Assembly: GCF_020216025.1 (NCBI RefSeq)
Contig: NZ_JAIWNC010000008.1
Span: 1-64,000 of the forward strand
DNA from: Jidongwangia harbinensis
GTDB taxonomy: Bacteria; Actinomycetota; Actinomycetes; Mycobacteriales; Micromonosporaceae
DNA length: 64,000 bases
Reading direction: 5' to 3'
Position numbers and translations under genes: made by a program. A model generated the notes under the pieces. The model was not told the origin of the DNA. It was given only the letters and a program-made list of their open reading frames with translations, and did not search any database. The first letter of the stretch is position 1; every line of letters begins with the position of its first letter. Of the stretch, positions 43,627 through 52,017 are shown in pieces.

Positions 43627-45408
43627 ATGAGTGCCGAAGCGGGGCGGGACGGGGGGCGCCGCTCGCTGGTGTCGCGGCTGCAGGGACGGCTGAGCCAGAA
43701 CGGCGCCGACGGCCTGCCGCACTTCGTGGTCTGCGGCAGCGACGCGCTGGTGTACACGCTGGTCGAGGAGTTGTCGAAGGCCGGCCACCGGATCCGGATC
43801 ACCGTGGTGCTGCCGTACAAGGTGCGTGCCGACGTGCCGGATCTGACCCACCTGCGGTCGGTCCGGGTGATCCGGTCGAACCGGCTGGACGAGGCCACCT
43901 TCCGTACCGCCGGGCTCGCCGGGGCCGCGGCCCTGGCCCTGGTCATGCCGGACGACGTGGTCAACCTGCACGCGGCGCTGTGCGCGCAGTCGGTGGAACC
44001 GGACCTGCGGCTGGTGATCCGGATGTTCAACACCGGTCTCGGGTACGGCGTCCGCAAGCTCTTCGACGACTGTGCGGTGCTGTCCGACGCCGACATGGCC
44101 GCGCCGTCGTTCGTGGCGGCGGCGCTCGGCGAGGTGGCGCCCACGCACTTCCGGCACGCCGGGCGCACGCTGTACATGACCCGGCGGGCCGACGTATCCG
44201 AGCGGCGGGTGGTCTGCACGCTGACCACCGCGGGCGAGGTGGGCGAGACCGTCGTGCTGCCCGCGGAACCGGCCGGGGACGCGGCCCGGCCGACCGACCT
44301 GGTGCTGGCCGAGGCCACCGGGCAGGCCGCGGCGACCCGGCGGCTGACCCGGGCGGCGCGGCGGCGCCGGCCCCTGCGGGCGTTCGGCCGGGCGGTGGGG
44401 GCGGCGTTGAGCCGCAAGCTGGGCATCGCGGTGCTGATCACGCTGGGCGTCACGGCGGTGGCCGGTACGGTGCTGGCGCTGGCCGACGAACATGTCGACG
44501 GCTTCTGGCAGGCCATCTACGTGACGCTGCTGACCGCAGTGGGTTCGTCCGATGTGGAGGACGAATACGGCGCGGTCGCGCAGGCCGCGCAGCTGGTGCT
44601 CACCATCTCCGGGCTGGCGTTCCTGCCGCTGATCACCGCGGCCGTGGTCGAGGGCATGGTGAATGCGCGGCTGGCGCTGTCCAGCGGCAAGGTCCGCGGC
44701 GCGCGTACCGACCACGTGGTCCTGGTCGGCCTGGGCAGTGTGGGCACCCGGGTGCTGCGCCAGTTGACCGACCTCGGCATGGACGTGGTGGCGATCGACC
44801 GGCAGGCCGACGCCCGTGGTGCGAAGGTGGCCGAGCAGCTCGGCGTGCCGCTGATCGTGGCGGACGCGGCGCTGGAGGAGACGCTGCGGGCCGCGTCCGT
44901 GGACGCCGCCCAGGCGCTGGTCGTGGTCTCCACCGACGATCCGACGAACCTGCAGGCCGCGTTGAACGCCCGCTCGGTGCGCAGCGACCTGCGGGTGGTG
45001 CTGCGCCTGTTCGACGACGACTTCGCCCGCCGGGTGCAGACCGCGTTCAACATCGGCATCTCGCGCAGTGTGTCCCGGTTGGCGGCGCCCGCGTTCGCGG
45101 CTTCCATGCTGGACCGGGACGTGCTCGCCACCATTCCGGTGGACCGGCACGCGCTGCTGGTGGCCTCGGTCCGGATTCTGCCCGGCGCGCCGCTGGACGG
45201 CGCGCCGCTGAGCCGGGTGGACCGGCCGGAGAGCGTACGGGTGATCGGCATGTCCGCGGCCGACTCCGAGTGGGTGGACTGGTCCCCGGATCCCCGCCGG
45301 GTGCTGGCCGCCGGCGACCGGGCCGTGGTGGTGGCCCGCCGGGCCGGGCTGCGCGCGCTGCTCGAGCAGGCGACGCCGCCGCCGGTGGCGATCGAGGGAA
45401 TCGCCTAG
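43627..45408 (+). CDS. Two-RCK channel-like membrane protein with atypical filter
   Basis: A 593-aa protein in the order RCK/TrkA-N (about 30-240, HFVVCGSDALVYTLVEELSKAG), two transmembrane helices with a re-entrant pore segment between (helix 1 about 266-290, pore about 295-316, helix 2 about 318-345), then a second RCK (about 357-590, HVVLVGLGSVGTRVLRQL). This is the layout of gated potassium channels with NAD-binding regulators. The segment expected to carry the K+ filter TVGYGD reads LLTAVGSSDVEDEYGA, so the filter is altered and ion selectivity is uncertain. Leaderless start. The stop overlaps the convergent DUF4032 gene in CTAG. Confidence 0.85.
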   Translation: MSAEAGRDGGRRSLVSRLQGRLSQNGADGLPHFVVCGSDALVYTLVEELSKAGHRIRITVVLPYKVRADVPDLTHLRSVRVIRSNRLDEATFRTAGLAGAAALALVMPDDVVNLHAALCAQSVEPDLRLVIRMFNTGLGYGVRKLFDDCAVLSDADMAAPSFVAAALGEVAPTHFRHAGRTLYMTRRADVSERRVVCTLTTAGEVGETVVLPAEPAGDAARPTDLVLAEATGQAAATRRLTRAARRRRPLRAFGRAVGAALSRKLGIAVLITLGVTAVAGTVLALADEHVDGFWQAIYVTLLTAVGSSDVEDEYGAVAQAAQLVLTISGLAFLPLITAAVVEGMVNARLALSSGKVRGARTDHVVLVGLGSVGTRVLRQLTDLGMDVVAIDRQADARGAKVAEQLGVPLIVADAALEETLRAASVDAAQALVVVSTDDPTNLQAALNARSVRSDLRVVLRLFDDDFARRVQTAFNIGISRSVSRLAAPAFAASMLDRDVLATIPVDRHALLVASVRILPGAPLDGAPLSRVDRPESVRVIGMSAADSEWVDWSPDPRRVLAAGDRAVVVARRAGLRALLEQATPPPVAIEGIA

Positions 45409-46625
45409 AGCATCTCCAGCTCGCCGACCTCGACGCCCAGCACGGCCTGCTCGTCCGGCTTGTGGGCGAGCACGTCGGTCAGGTAGGACTGCACCGCCGG
45501 AGCCATCCCGACGTCCCGCCCGGCCCGCTCGGACAGCAGCCACTTGTGCTGGATGATCTGCGAGAAGATCTCCTGCGGTTCCAGCTTGCGGCGCAGCTTC
45601 GCGGGCACCGCGCGGACCACCGGCTCGAACACCTCGGTGAGCCAGCGGTGCGCGGCCTGGTGCTCGTCGGTGAGGTCGCTCTCCGCCCGGTACGCGTCCA
45701 GGTCGTTGAGCAACTGCCGGGCCTGGTTCTCCTCGGCGTCCAGTCCGGTCAGGCGCAGCAGCCGGCGGGTGTGGTAGCCGGCGTCCACCACCTTGGGGCG
45801 GACCGCGTACCCGCCGCCGTCCACGGTGGACATGGCCACCTCGGCGACGTCGAAGCCGAGGTCGTTGAGGCGCCGGATCCGGCCTTCGATGTCGTGCCGG
45901 GCGTCGCGCGGGATCCGCTGCTCGTACGTGACCTCGTGCCACAGCCGTTCGTACCGCGCCACGATGTCGTCGACCACGGTCTCCGGGTCGATCGCCTCGT
46001 GCAGCAGCTCGGCGGCCTGCAGGTCGAGGCATTCGCCGAAGATGTTGAGCCGGAGGATCTCGATGTCCTCGAGCCGCTGCCCCTCGGACAGTTGCGGGTA
46101 CAGGTTGCCGGTCTCCGCGTCCACCAGGTACGCCGCGAACGCGCCGGCGTCGCGGCGGAACAGCGTGTTGGACAGCGAGCAGTCACCCCAGGAGAAACCG
46201 GTGAGGTGCATCCGCACGATCAGCGCGGCGAGCGCGTCCAGCAGGCGGTTCATCGTCTCCGGCCGGAGCACGTGCGAGAAGAGCGCCCGGTACGGCAGCG
46301 AGAACTGCAGGTGCTGGGTGATCAGCACGCTCTCCAGTGGCTCGCCGTCCGCGTCGCTGACCCGGTCGGTGACGATGGCCACCGCGCGTACCGCCGGGAA
46401 GTCGATCCGCTCCAGCGCGCGGAGCAGGTCGTACTCCTTCTCGGCGATCCGCTCGCGGGTTTCCTTGAGCGCGTAGACGGTGTCGTTCAGTTTGACGAAC
46501 CGGACGATGTGCCGCGAGATGCCCTGGGGCAGCGCGACCAGGTGATCGGCCGGCCAGTCCTCCAGGGGAGTGCCCCACGGCAGATCCAGCAGGGCCGGGT
46601 CGACGAGGGCGGACGTGATGCGCAC
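45405..46625 (-). CDS. DUF4032-family kinase-fold protein
   Basis: A 406-aa cytoplasmic protein of the actinobacterial DUF4032 family. The N-terminal half has protein-kinase-like features: VYALKETRERIAEKEYDLLR with a candidate ATP-binding Lys, then MHLTGFSWGDCSLSNTLFRRD as a catalytic-loop-like segment (G-D-x-S-x-x-N) and YLVDAETGNLY as the DFG-like metal site. That places it near small-molecule or LPS-type kinases. The second half is helical. The GTG at 46625 follows CACACT with a 6-nt spacer. Target and function are unknown; kinase activity is an inference from the motifs. Confidence 0.83.
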   Translation of the reverse strand: MRITSALVDPALLDLPWGTPLEDWPADHLVALPQGISRHIVRFVKLNDTVYALKETRERIAEKEYDLLRALERIDFPAVRAVAIVTDRVSDADGEPLESVLITQHLQFSLPYRALFSHVLRPETMNRLLDALAALIVRMHLTGFSWGDCSLSNTLFRRDAGAFAAYLVDAETGNLYPQLSEGQRLEDIEILRLNIFGECLDLQAAELLHEAIDPETVVDDIVARYERLWHEVTYEQRIPRDARHDIEGRIRRLNDLGFDVAEVAMSTVDGGGYAVRPKVVDAGYHTRRLLRLTGLDAEENQARQLLNDLDAYRAESDLTDEHQAAHRWLTEVFEPVVRAVPAKLRRKLEPQEIFSQIIQHKWLLSERAGRDVGMAPAVQSYLTDVLAHKPDEQAVLGVEVGELEML

Positions 46626-46737
46626 GGACCTAGTGTGCACGCTCGGGTGCGCGCGTCGCTGCCGCTCGTGGCTCGTTACACAGAAGCGAGATACGTGTAT
46701 TGGCGTATATGTCCGCGATGGGAATTTCGGGAGAAGC

Positions 46738-48078
46738 ATGCGACGCAAGGTGGGCATCGTCGTCGGAGTCTGCGCCGCCCTCGCCCTGGCCGGTTCGGCG
46801 GGCGCGGCGGCGCGGACGTACACCAGCGACGAAGGCCGCCCGGTCGGCACCTGGCACGAGGCGCCGGGCGTTGCGCGTACCCCCGTCGCGGTCGCCAAGG
46901 TGCAGCCCGCACCCGCCGCCGGGCCGGAGACCAAGACCACCGCCCGGCCGGCCCCCACCGCGTCGGCGCCGCGGGCCGTCCGGACGGAGAGGGCCACCAA
47001 CGGTCGGCAACGGGTAGGGGAACTGCTCGACGTCAAAACCGTGCTCGGGTACGCCGGAAAGGCGCACCGCCAGACGTTCCGCTACCCCGGAGCGTCCTAC
47101 GTGAAGCTGCACCTCAACCGCATGCTGCTGCTGCCCGGCGACTACCTCACCGTGTCCGACCCGGCGGGGCAGGAGTCGTACCGGTACGACGCGCCGAAGC
47201 CGATCGGCACCGGCGCGGTGGACAAGTGGACCATGTCGATCACCGGCGACACCGCGGTCCTGGAACTGCACCGCGGCGGCGGCAGCGCGGCCGGTGTCCT
47301 GCTCGGCAGCCTGGGCGTGCACGTCGACCGGGTGGCCCGCGGCTTCACCCGCACCGAGCAGTCCCGGGCCCCGGAGCCGGCCGCACCCGGCCGGACCGGA
47401 CGCGAGGAGTCGGTGTGCGGCGGCGACCAGAGCGCCGACGCGATCTGCTACCGCTCCACCGCCCCGGTGGCCTACACCCGCTCCAAGGCGGTCGCCCGGC
47501 TGCTGATCAACGGCGTCGAACTGTGCACCGGCTGGCGGGTCGGCGAGAAGAACCGGATGCTGACCAACAACCACTGCTTCACCACCTCGGCCGACGCCTA
47601 CGACACCGAGGTCTGGTTCAACTACCAGTGCACCCGGTGCGGCGGCTACCAGGTCTTCCGGCCCACCAAGGTGTGGGGCGACCGGGTGCTGGCCACCAAC
47701 CGGATCTACGACTACACGGTCTTCACGGTGGAGAACTTCCCGCTGGTGCGGAAGTTCGGCCACCTCAACCTGGACCCGGTGCGCCCGGTGAAGGGCCAGC
47801 AGCTGTACGTGCCGCAGCACCCGGCCGGCGAACCGGTCCGCATCGCCGGGGCCCTGGGCGACCGGGCCGGCAACTGCGCGGTGGTGGACAACGCCTACGA
47901 CGGGTACGCCCGGGACACCGACGTCTCCTACTTCTGCGACACCGAGGGCGGCTCGTCCGGGTCCCCGGTCCTGTCCCGCAAGACGAACCGGGTGGTGGCC
48001 CTGCACCACTTCGGCGGGTGCCCGAACTCCGGCGTCCGCGCCGACATTCTGGTCAACAAGCTGAAGGCCGTGCTGTAG
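46738..48078 (+). CDS. Secreted trypsin-like serine protease
   Basis: A 446-aa exported protease. A signal peptide (about residues 1-28, VGIVVGVCAALALAGSAGAAA) leads to a Pro/Ala/Thr-rich pro-region and a beta-sandwich-like segment (about 95-200, FRYPGASYVKLHLNRMLLL, then DYLTVSDPAGQE). The chymotrypsin-fold domain (about 235-446) has the His-Asp-Ser triad: MLTNNHCFT (His about 279), YDYTVFTVEN (Asp about 325) and EGGSSGSPVLS (Ser about 408). Several Cys pairs (CTGW/NHCF, CTRCGG, NCAVV, FCDTE) suggest extracellular disulfides. The layout resembles lysyl-endopeptidase-like bacterial proteases. The ATG at 46738 has GGGAG upstream. Confidence 0.9.
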   Translation: MRRKVGIVVGVCAALALAGSAGAAARTYTSDEGRPVGTWHEAPGVARTPVAVAKVQPAPAAGPETKTTARPAPTASAPRAVRTERATNGRQRVGELLDVKTVLGYAGKAHRQTFRYPGASYVKLHLNRMLLLPGDYLTVSDPAGQESYRYDAPKPIGTGAVDKWTMSITGDTAVLELHRGGGSAAGVLLGSLGVHVDRVARGFTRTEQSRAPEPAAPGRTGREESVCGGDQSADAICYRSTAPVAYTRSKAVARLLINGVELCTGWRVGEKNRMLTNNHCFTTSADAYDTEVWFNYQCTRCGGYQVFRPTKVWGDRVLATNRIYDYTVFTVENFPLVRKFGHLNLDPVRPVKGQQLYVPQHPAGEPVRIAGALGDRAGNCAVVDNAYDGYARDTDVSYFCDTEGGSSGSPVLSRKTNRVVALHHFGGCPNSGVRADILVNKLKAVL

Positions 48079-48148
48079 CCGCTCGTCCGTCGCCTCGCCG
48101 GGGGTGGGAACGGTGGGCGACCTGGCCCGCCGGGTTTGCCCGGGTCGG

Positions 48149-48154
48149 TAGCGT
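48149..48154 (+). promoter_or_regulatory. -10 box of leaderless PAP2 gene
   Basis: TAGCGT, then 6 nt, then the GTG at 48161. Confidence 0.6.
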
Positions 48155-48160
48155 GGGAGC

Positions 48161-48889
48161 GTGACCCGTCCCAAGAACTGGTGGCCCGACCTGGCGAGCC
48201 TCGTCGGGTTCGTGCTGCTCACCGGGCTGCTGGCCGCCGGGCATCTGCTGGATCTCGACGCTGCGGTGGCCGACTGGGCGGATGACCACCGGCCGGCGCC
48301 GCTGTACTGGGCCGCCCGCGTCCTCAACTACCTCGGGCAGGGCGGACAGGTGCTGATGCCGGTGTCCGTCCTGCTGGCCGGGGTGCTGGCGTGGCGGCGG
48401 CGCTCGGTGCGGCCGCTGATCGTGTTCGCGGCCGGGTTCGGGTTGACGTACCTCACGATCGGGCCGTTGAAGGTCTGGCTCCAGCGGGCCGCGCCGCGGT
48501 TCGACGGGCCGGACCGGACCCACCTCTTCAACGAGGCGGCGATCGGTCCGCTGGGGATGAGCTACCCCTCGGGGCACGTGGCGAACGCGCTGGTCTGGTA
48601 CGGCGTCATCGCCCTGCTGCTGGCGGCGCTCCTCGGTGGGCTGGACCCGCGGGTGCACGCGGCGCTGCGGATCGTGCCGCCGGCCGTGGTGTTCGTGACG
48701 ACCACGTATCTCAGCTTCCACTGGATCACCGACTCGGTCGCGGGGCTTCTGCTCGGCCTGGTGCTGACCCGGCTGATGGCCCGGGTGCCGTGGGACACAA
48801 TGCCGTTGCCGCGCCTGCCGGACGGCTGGGACCGGCCGGCCGGTCTTCAGCCGACCCAGGAACCGGCCCGCATGACGCGCTTGACCTGA
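48161..48889 (+). CDS. PAP2-family membrane phosphatase
   Basis: A 242-aa integral membrane phosphatase of the PAP2 superfamily (phosphatidate, undecaprenyl diphosphate or similar lipid phosphates). About six helices. The three motifs are KVWLQRAAPR (motif 1), SYPSGHVANALVWYG (motif 2 with the catalytic-acid His) and LSFHWITDSVAG (motif 3 with the nucleophile His and its Asp partner, the usual SR replaced by SF). Leaderless GTG start. Its last 43 bp overlap the convergent nagA gene, so the C-terminal tail after the last helix may not be functional. Confidence 0.9.
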   Translation: MTRPKNWWPDLASLVGFVLLTGLLAAGHLLDLDAAVADWADDHRPAPLYWAARVLNYLGQGGQVLMPVSVLLAGVLAWRRRSVRPLIVFAAGFGLTYLTIGPLKVWLQRAAPRFDGPDRTHLFNEAAIGPLGMSYPSGHVANALVWYGVIALLLAALLGGLDPRVHAALRIVPPAVVFVTTTYLSFHWITDSVAGLLLGLVLTRLMARVPWDTMPLPRLPDGWDRPAGLQPTQEPARMTRLT

Positions 48890-49947
48890 AGGTCCGGCGT
48901 CAGCACCACCAGGTCGGCGCGCAGCCCGGCCTCCAGCGCGCCCAGCTCGTCGGCCAGGCCCAGTGCCCGGGCCGGCGTGGTGGCGGCCATGGCGCAGGCG
49001 TCGGTCAGGGCAAGCCCGGCGCCGACCGCCCGGCGCAGGGCCGCGTCCATGGTCAGGGTGCTGCCGGCGATCGAGCCGTCGCGGGTCAGCCGGGCCACCC
49101 GGTCCGCCACGGTCACCTCCTGGCCGCCCAGGTCGTAGCGCCCGTCCGGCATGCCGGCCGCGTCCATCGCGTCGGTGACCAGCGCGGCGCGGCCGGGTCC
49201 GGCGGCGTGGGCGGCGAAGGTCAGCATGCCGTCGTGCAGGTGTACGCCGTCGGCGACCAGTTCGCAGATCACCGACGGGGAGTCGAGCAGCGCCACCACC
49301 GGACCGGGTTCCCGGTGGTGCACCGGTCGCATGCCGTTGCAGAGGTGGGTGGCGACGGTGGCGCCGGCCCGTACCGCGGCGCGGGTCTGCTCGTGGGTGG
49401 CGTCGGTGTGCCCGACCGCGGCGATCACCCCGGCCTGAGCGAGGTCGGCGATGGCGGCCAGGGCACCGGGCAGTTCCGGGGCGATGGTGACCATGCGGAC
49501 CGCGCCGGCGCCCAGCTCGATCAGCGCCGACAGTTCGTCCGGTGCCGGGTCGCGCAGGTACGCGGGGTTCTGCGCGCCGCACCGCACGCCGGACAGGTAC
49601 GGGCCCTCGAAGTGCAGGCCGGCGAGGGTGCCGTCGGCCACCAGCGGGCGGTAGGCGGCGGTGGCGTCGCGCATCAGTTCGTACCGGGAGCTGACCAGGC
49701 TGGCCAGCATCGTGGTGGTGCCGTGGCGCAGGTGGAACGCGGCGGCGGCGCGGGCGGCGTCCGGCGAGCCGGTGGTGAAGGTGTGCCCGCCGCCGCCGTG
49801 GCAGTGCAGGTCCACGAATCCGGGTACGACGTAGTCGACACTGTCGGTCGGGTGCTCGCCGACGGCCGCGATGGCCGGCCCGTCCACCTCGACGTATCCC
49901 GGCACCACCGCGCCGGCGCGGACGATGCGCCCGGTCACCCTCGTCAT
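48847..49947 (-). CDS. nagA: N-acetylglucosamine-6-phosphate deacetylase
   Basis: Removes the acetyl group from GlcNAc-6-P in amino-sugar and cell-wall recycling. The 366-aa amidohydrolase shows the metal site in VDLHCHGGGGHTF, HFEGPYLS with the Glu ligand, AVGHTDATHEQTRAAV and ATHLCNGMRPVHHREPG with His ligands, and the catalytic Asp in LVTDAMDAAGMPDG. It is the third gene of a minus-strand operon with the SIS and ROK kinase genes; start overlaps the kinase stop (ATGA), so translation is coupled. The ribosome site is weak. Confidence 0.95.
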   Translation of the reverse strand: MTRVTGRIVRAGAVVPGYVEVDGPAIAAVGEHPTDSVDYVVPGFVDLHCHGGGGHTFTTGSPDAARAAAAFHLRHGTTTMLASLVSSRYELMRDATAAYRPLVADGTLAGLHFEGPYLSGVRCGAQNPAYLRDPAPDELSALIELGAGAVRMVTIAPELPGALAAIADLAQAGVIAAVGHTDATHEQTRAAVRAGATVATHLCNGMRPVHHREPGPVVALLDSPSVICELVADGVHLHDGMLTFAAHAAGPGRAALVTDAMDAAGMPDGRYDLGGQEVTVADRVARLTRDGSIAGSTLTMDAALRRAVGAGLALTDACAMAATTPARALGLADELGALEAGLRADLVVLTPDLQVKRVMRAGSWVG

Positions 49948-50909
49948 GCCGGCCGGCCCGCTGCCGAGTCGAGGGCCAGCAGGGCGGCGCCGAGGCAGCC
50001 GGCGGTGTCGCCGAGCGCGGCGCGCACCACCCGCGGCATCCGGTGGAACGTGAGGCGCTGGTCGAGCGCGGTCAGCAGCGGCGCGAGCAGGGCCTCCCCG
50101 GCCTCGGCCAGGCCGCCGCCGAGCACCACGATGCCGGCGTCGTACAGCGCCTGCGCGGTGAGCAGGCCGTCGGCCAGGGCTTCGACGGCGTCGCGCCAGA
50201 CCGCGGTGGCGAGCGGCTCCCCGGCGGCGGACCGGGCCGCCACGTCGAACGCGGCCGCGTCGGTGATGCCGGACAGTTCGGCGTACCGGCGGCCGATCGC
50301 GGAGGCGGACGCCACCGACTCCAGGCAGCCGCGCGCGCCGCAGTTGCAGGGCAGTCCGCCCGGACGCACGATGACGTGCCCGACCTCGCCGGCCGCGCCG
50401 TGCGCTCCGGCGAACGCCCGGCCGTCGACCACGTGCGCGGCCGCGATGCCGGTGCCGATCGCGATGAACAGCACGTGCGGTTCGCCCCGGCCGGCACCGA
50501 GGCGGGCCTCGGCCATGCCGCCCACCCGGACGTCGTGGCCGAGCGCCGCGGGCACGCCGAGCCGGGCGGTCACCAGATCCCGCAGCGGTACGTCGCGGAA
50601 GCCGACGTTCGACGACCACACCGCGGTCCCGGTCGCCTCGTCCACCACGCCGGGTACCGCCACCCCGGCGGCGACCGGGTCCAGCCCGTCGGCCCGGGCC
50701 CGGTCGGCGAGGCCGGCGGCGATGTCCAGGATGTTCGCGGTGACCGCCTCCGGACCGCGGGCGGCGAGCGTCGGATGCCGTTCCGCGTGGTGCACCACCC
50801 CGGTGGGCCGGACCAGCGCGCACTTCATGCCGGTGCCGCCGACGTCCAGGGCGATGACGACCGGATCACCCGGAGTTTTAAGGTCCTCCGCGGATCGGCG
50901 CTCGTTCAC
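49944..50909 (-). CDS. ROK-family sugar kinase (GlcNAc/glucose kinase type)
   Basis: A 321-aa sugar kinase with the N-terminal ATP-binding loop ALDVGGTGMKCALV (about residues 20-33), the catalytic Asp in LGHDVRVGGMAEAR, and the complete ROK zinc motif GEVGHVIVRPGG ... CNCGARGCLE (about 180-205). Placement between nagA and an AgaS-like SIS gene suggests N-acetylglucosamine (or N-acetylmannosamine) as substrate, giving the 6-phosphate used by NagA. Glucokinase activity cannot be excluded. The GTG start overlaps the SIS gene stop (GTGA). Confidence 0.9.
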   Translation of the reverse strand: MNERRSAEDLKTPGDPVVIALDVGGTGMKCALVRPTGVVHHAERHPTLAARGPEAVTANILDIAAGLADRARADGLDPVAAGVAVPGVVDEATGTAVWSSNVGFRDVPLRDLVTARLGVPAALGHDVRVGGMAEARLGAGRGEPHVLFIAIGTGIAAAHVVDGRAFAGAHGAAGEVGHVIVRPGGLPCNCGARGCLESVASASAIGRRYAELSGITDAAAFDVAARSAAGEPLATAVWRDAVEALADGLLTAQALYDAGIVVLGGGLAEAGEALLAPLLTALDQRLTFHRMPRVVRAALGDTAGCLGAALLALDSAAGRPA

Positions 50910-51829
50910 CGGGACTCGACGGACCGGGTGAGGTGGCGTGGTCGGTCCGGGTCGAGGCCCTGGCTGGTGGCGAGCAGGACGGCGACGCGCTGGGCGAGGA
51001 TCAGGTCGGCCATCGGGTCGAGCGGGTCGCGGCCGCCGCCCCAGGCGCCGAGCGCGGCGTACCCGCCGTGGTGGCGGCTGTGCACGAAGGCGGCGCCGGT
51101 CGACTCCACGTCGTCGGCGAGGCCGGGCGGGATCTCGCCGAAGGCCCACACCACCCGGCGCGGACCGGCGATCGAGATGGGTCCGTGCCGGTAGTCCATG
51201 GCCGGGTAGGCCTCGGTCCAGTACGCCGCCGCTTCGCGGCACTTCAGTGCAGCCTCGTGGGCCAGGCCGACGGTCCACCCGCGACCGAGGAACGTGATCT
51301 GCTCGGCGAGTGCAGGGTGCACCGGCAGGGGCATGCGGACGGCCACCTCGGCGTCGCAGGCGATCGGCGTCAGGTCCTCGCCGAGATGGGCGCGGAGCAG
51401 CGCGAGCGTGCTGGTGGCGAAGCGGGTCTGCACCACCGCCTGCTCGTCGGCGAAGTCCAGCACCACCGCGTCGGTGGCCAGCGCCGCGGCGGGCCGGCCG
51501 CCGTCCGTGGTGAGTACCGTGGTCGGGCTGCGGCCGTCCAGGGCGTCCAGCAGGTGCAGGATCTCGGTGGTGGTGCCGGAGCGGGTGATCGCGACGACCC
51601 GGTCGTAGCGGCGGCCGAGCGGGAACTCCGACGCCTGGAACGCGTCGGTCTCGCCCTGGCCCGCCTGCTCGCGGAGCGCGGCGTACGCCTGGCCCATGAA
51701 CCAGGACGTTCCGCAACCGACGACGGCGACCCGTTCCCCGGGCTGCGGCAGGCCCGGTGACCCGGCCAACTTGGCGGCGAGCATCCAGCAGTCGGGCTGG
51801 CTGGCGATCTCCGACTTCACGTGCGTCAT
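50906..51829 (-). CDS. SIS-domain protein, AgaS/GlmS-isomerase-like
   Basis: A 307-aa protein with two SIS sugar-phosphate isomerase domains: VAVVGCGTSWFMGQAYAALRE and VVAITRSGTTTEILHLLDAL in the first, TFLGRGWTVGLAHEAALKCREAA in the second (as separate blocks). It lacks the glutaminase domain of GlmS. Such proteins (AgaS type) act as amino-sugar-6-phosphate deaminase/isomerases, and no nagB is nearby, so it may supply the GlcN-6-P to Fru-6-P step. First gene of the operon. The ATG at 51829 has AAGGA upstream. Divergent from a DeoR regulator. Confidence 0.88.
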   Translation of the reverse strand: MTHVKSEIASQPDCWMLAAKLAGSPGLPQPGERVAVVGCGTSWFMGQAYAALREQAGQGETDAFQASEFPLGRRYDRVVAITRSGTTTEILHLLDALDGRSPTTVLTTDGGRPAAALATDAVVLDFADEQAVVQTRFATSTLALLRAHLGEDLTPIACDAEVAVRMPLPVHPALAEQITFLGRGWTVGLAHEAALKCREAAAYWTEAYPAMDYRHGPISIAGPRRVVWAFGEIPPGLADDVESTGAAFVHSRHHGGYAALGAWGGGRDPLDPMADLILAQRVAVLLATSQGLDPDRPRHLTRSVESR

Positions 51830-51969
51830 GCTGATCCTTCACGGCGTGTGATGCGCAGATGCGCTCGGTCCAGCGCCCTTTCGAGCGCCATTCTGCGCAG
51901 AGGCCCCGGGGAGGCGCAACCATCCGCCGTGGTTCGCGCAAGCGCCTTCTTTGCTTCCCGGCCTTTCGC

Positions 51970-51981
51970 GCACTAATGTGC
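51970..51981. promoter_or_regulatory. Inverted repeat in the DeoR/amino-sugar divergent region
   Basis: GCAC-TAAT-GTGC is a perfect inverted repeat; TGTGCA recurs at about 51978 and 52000. It lies 37 bp before the DeoR gene start in the 188-bp divergent region and is a plausible operator for that repressor. Confidence 0.4.
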
Positions 51982-52017
51982 ACACTCTTATCACGGATTG
52001 TGCATCGGGGTGGGTTG

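Noticed and set aside
43602..48164. 1520-codon plus-strand open frame
   Set aside because: It runs out of frame through the channel gene and antisense to the DUF4032 gene. It is Arg/Gly/Pro-rich without motifs, whereas the real genes have clear family motifs and starts.
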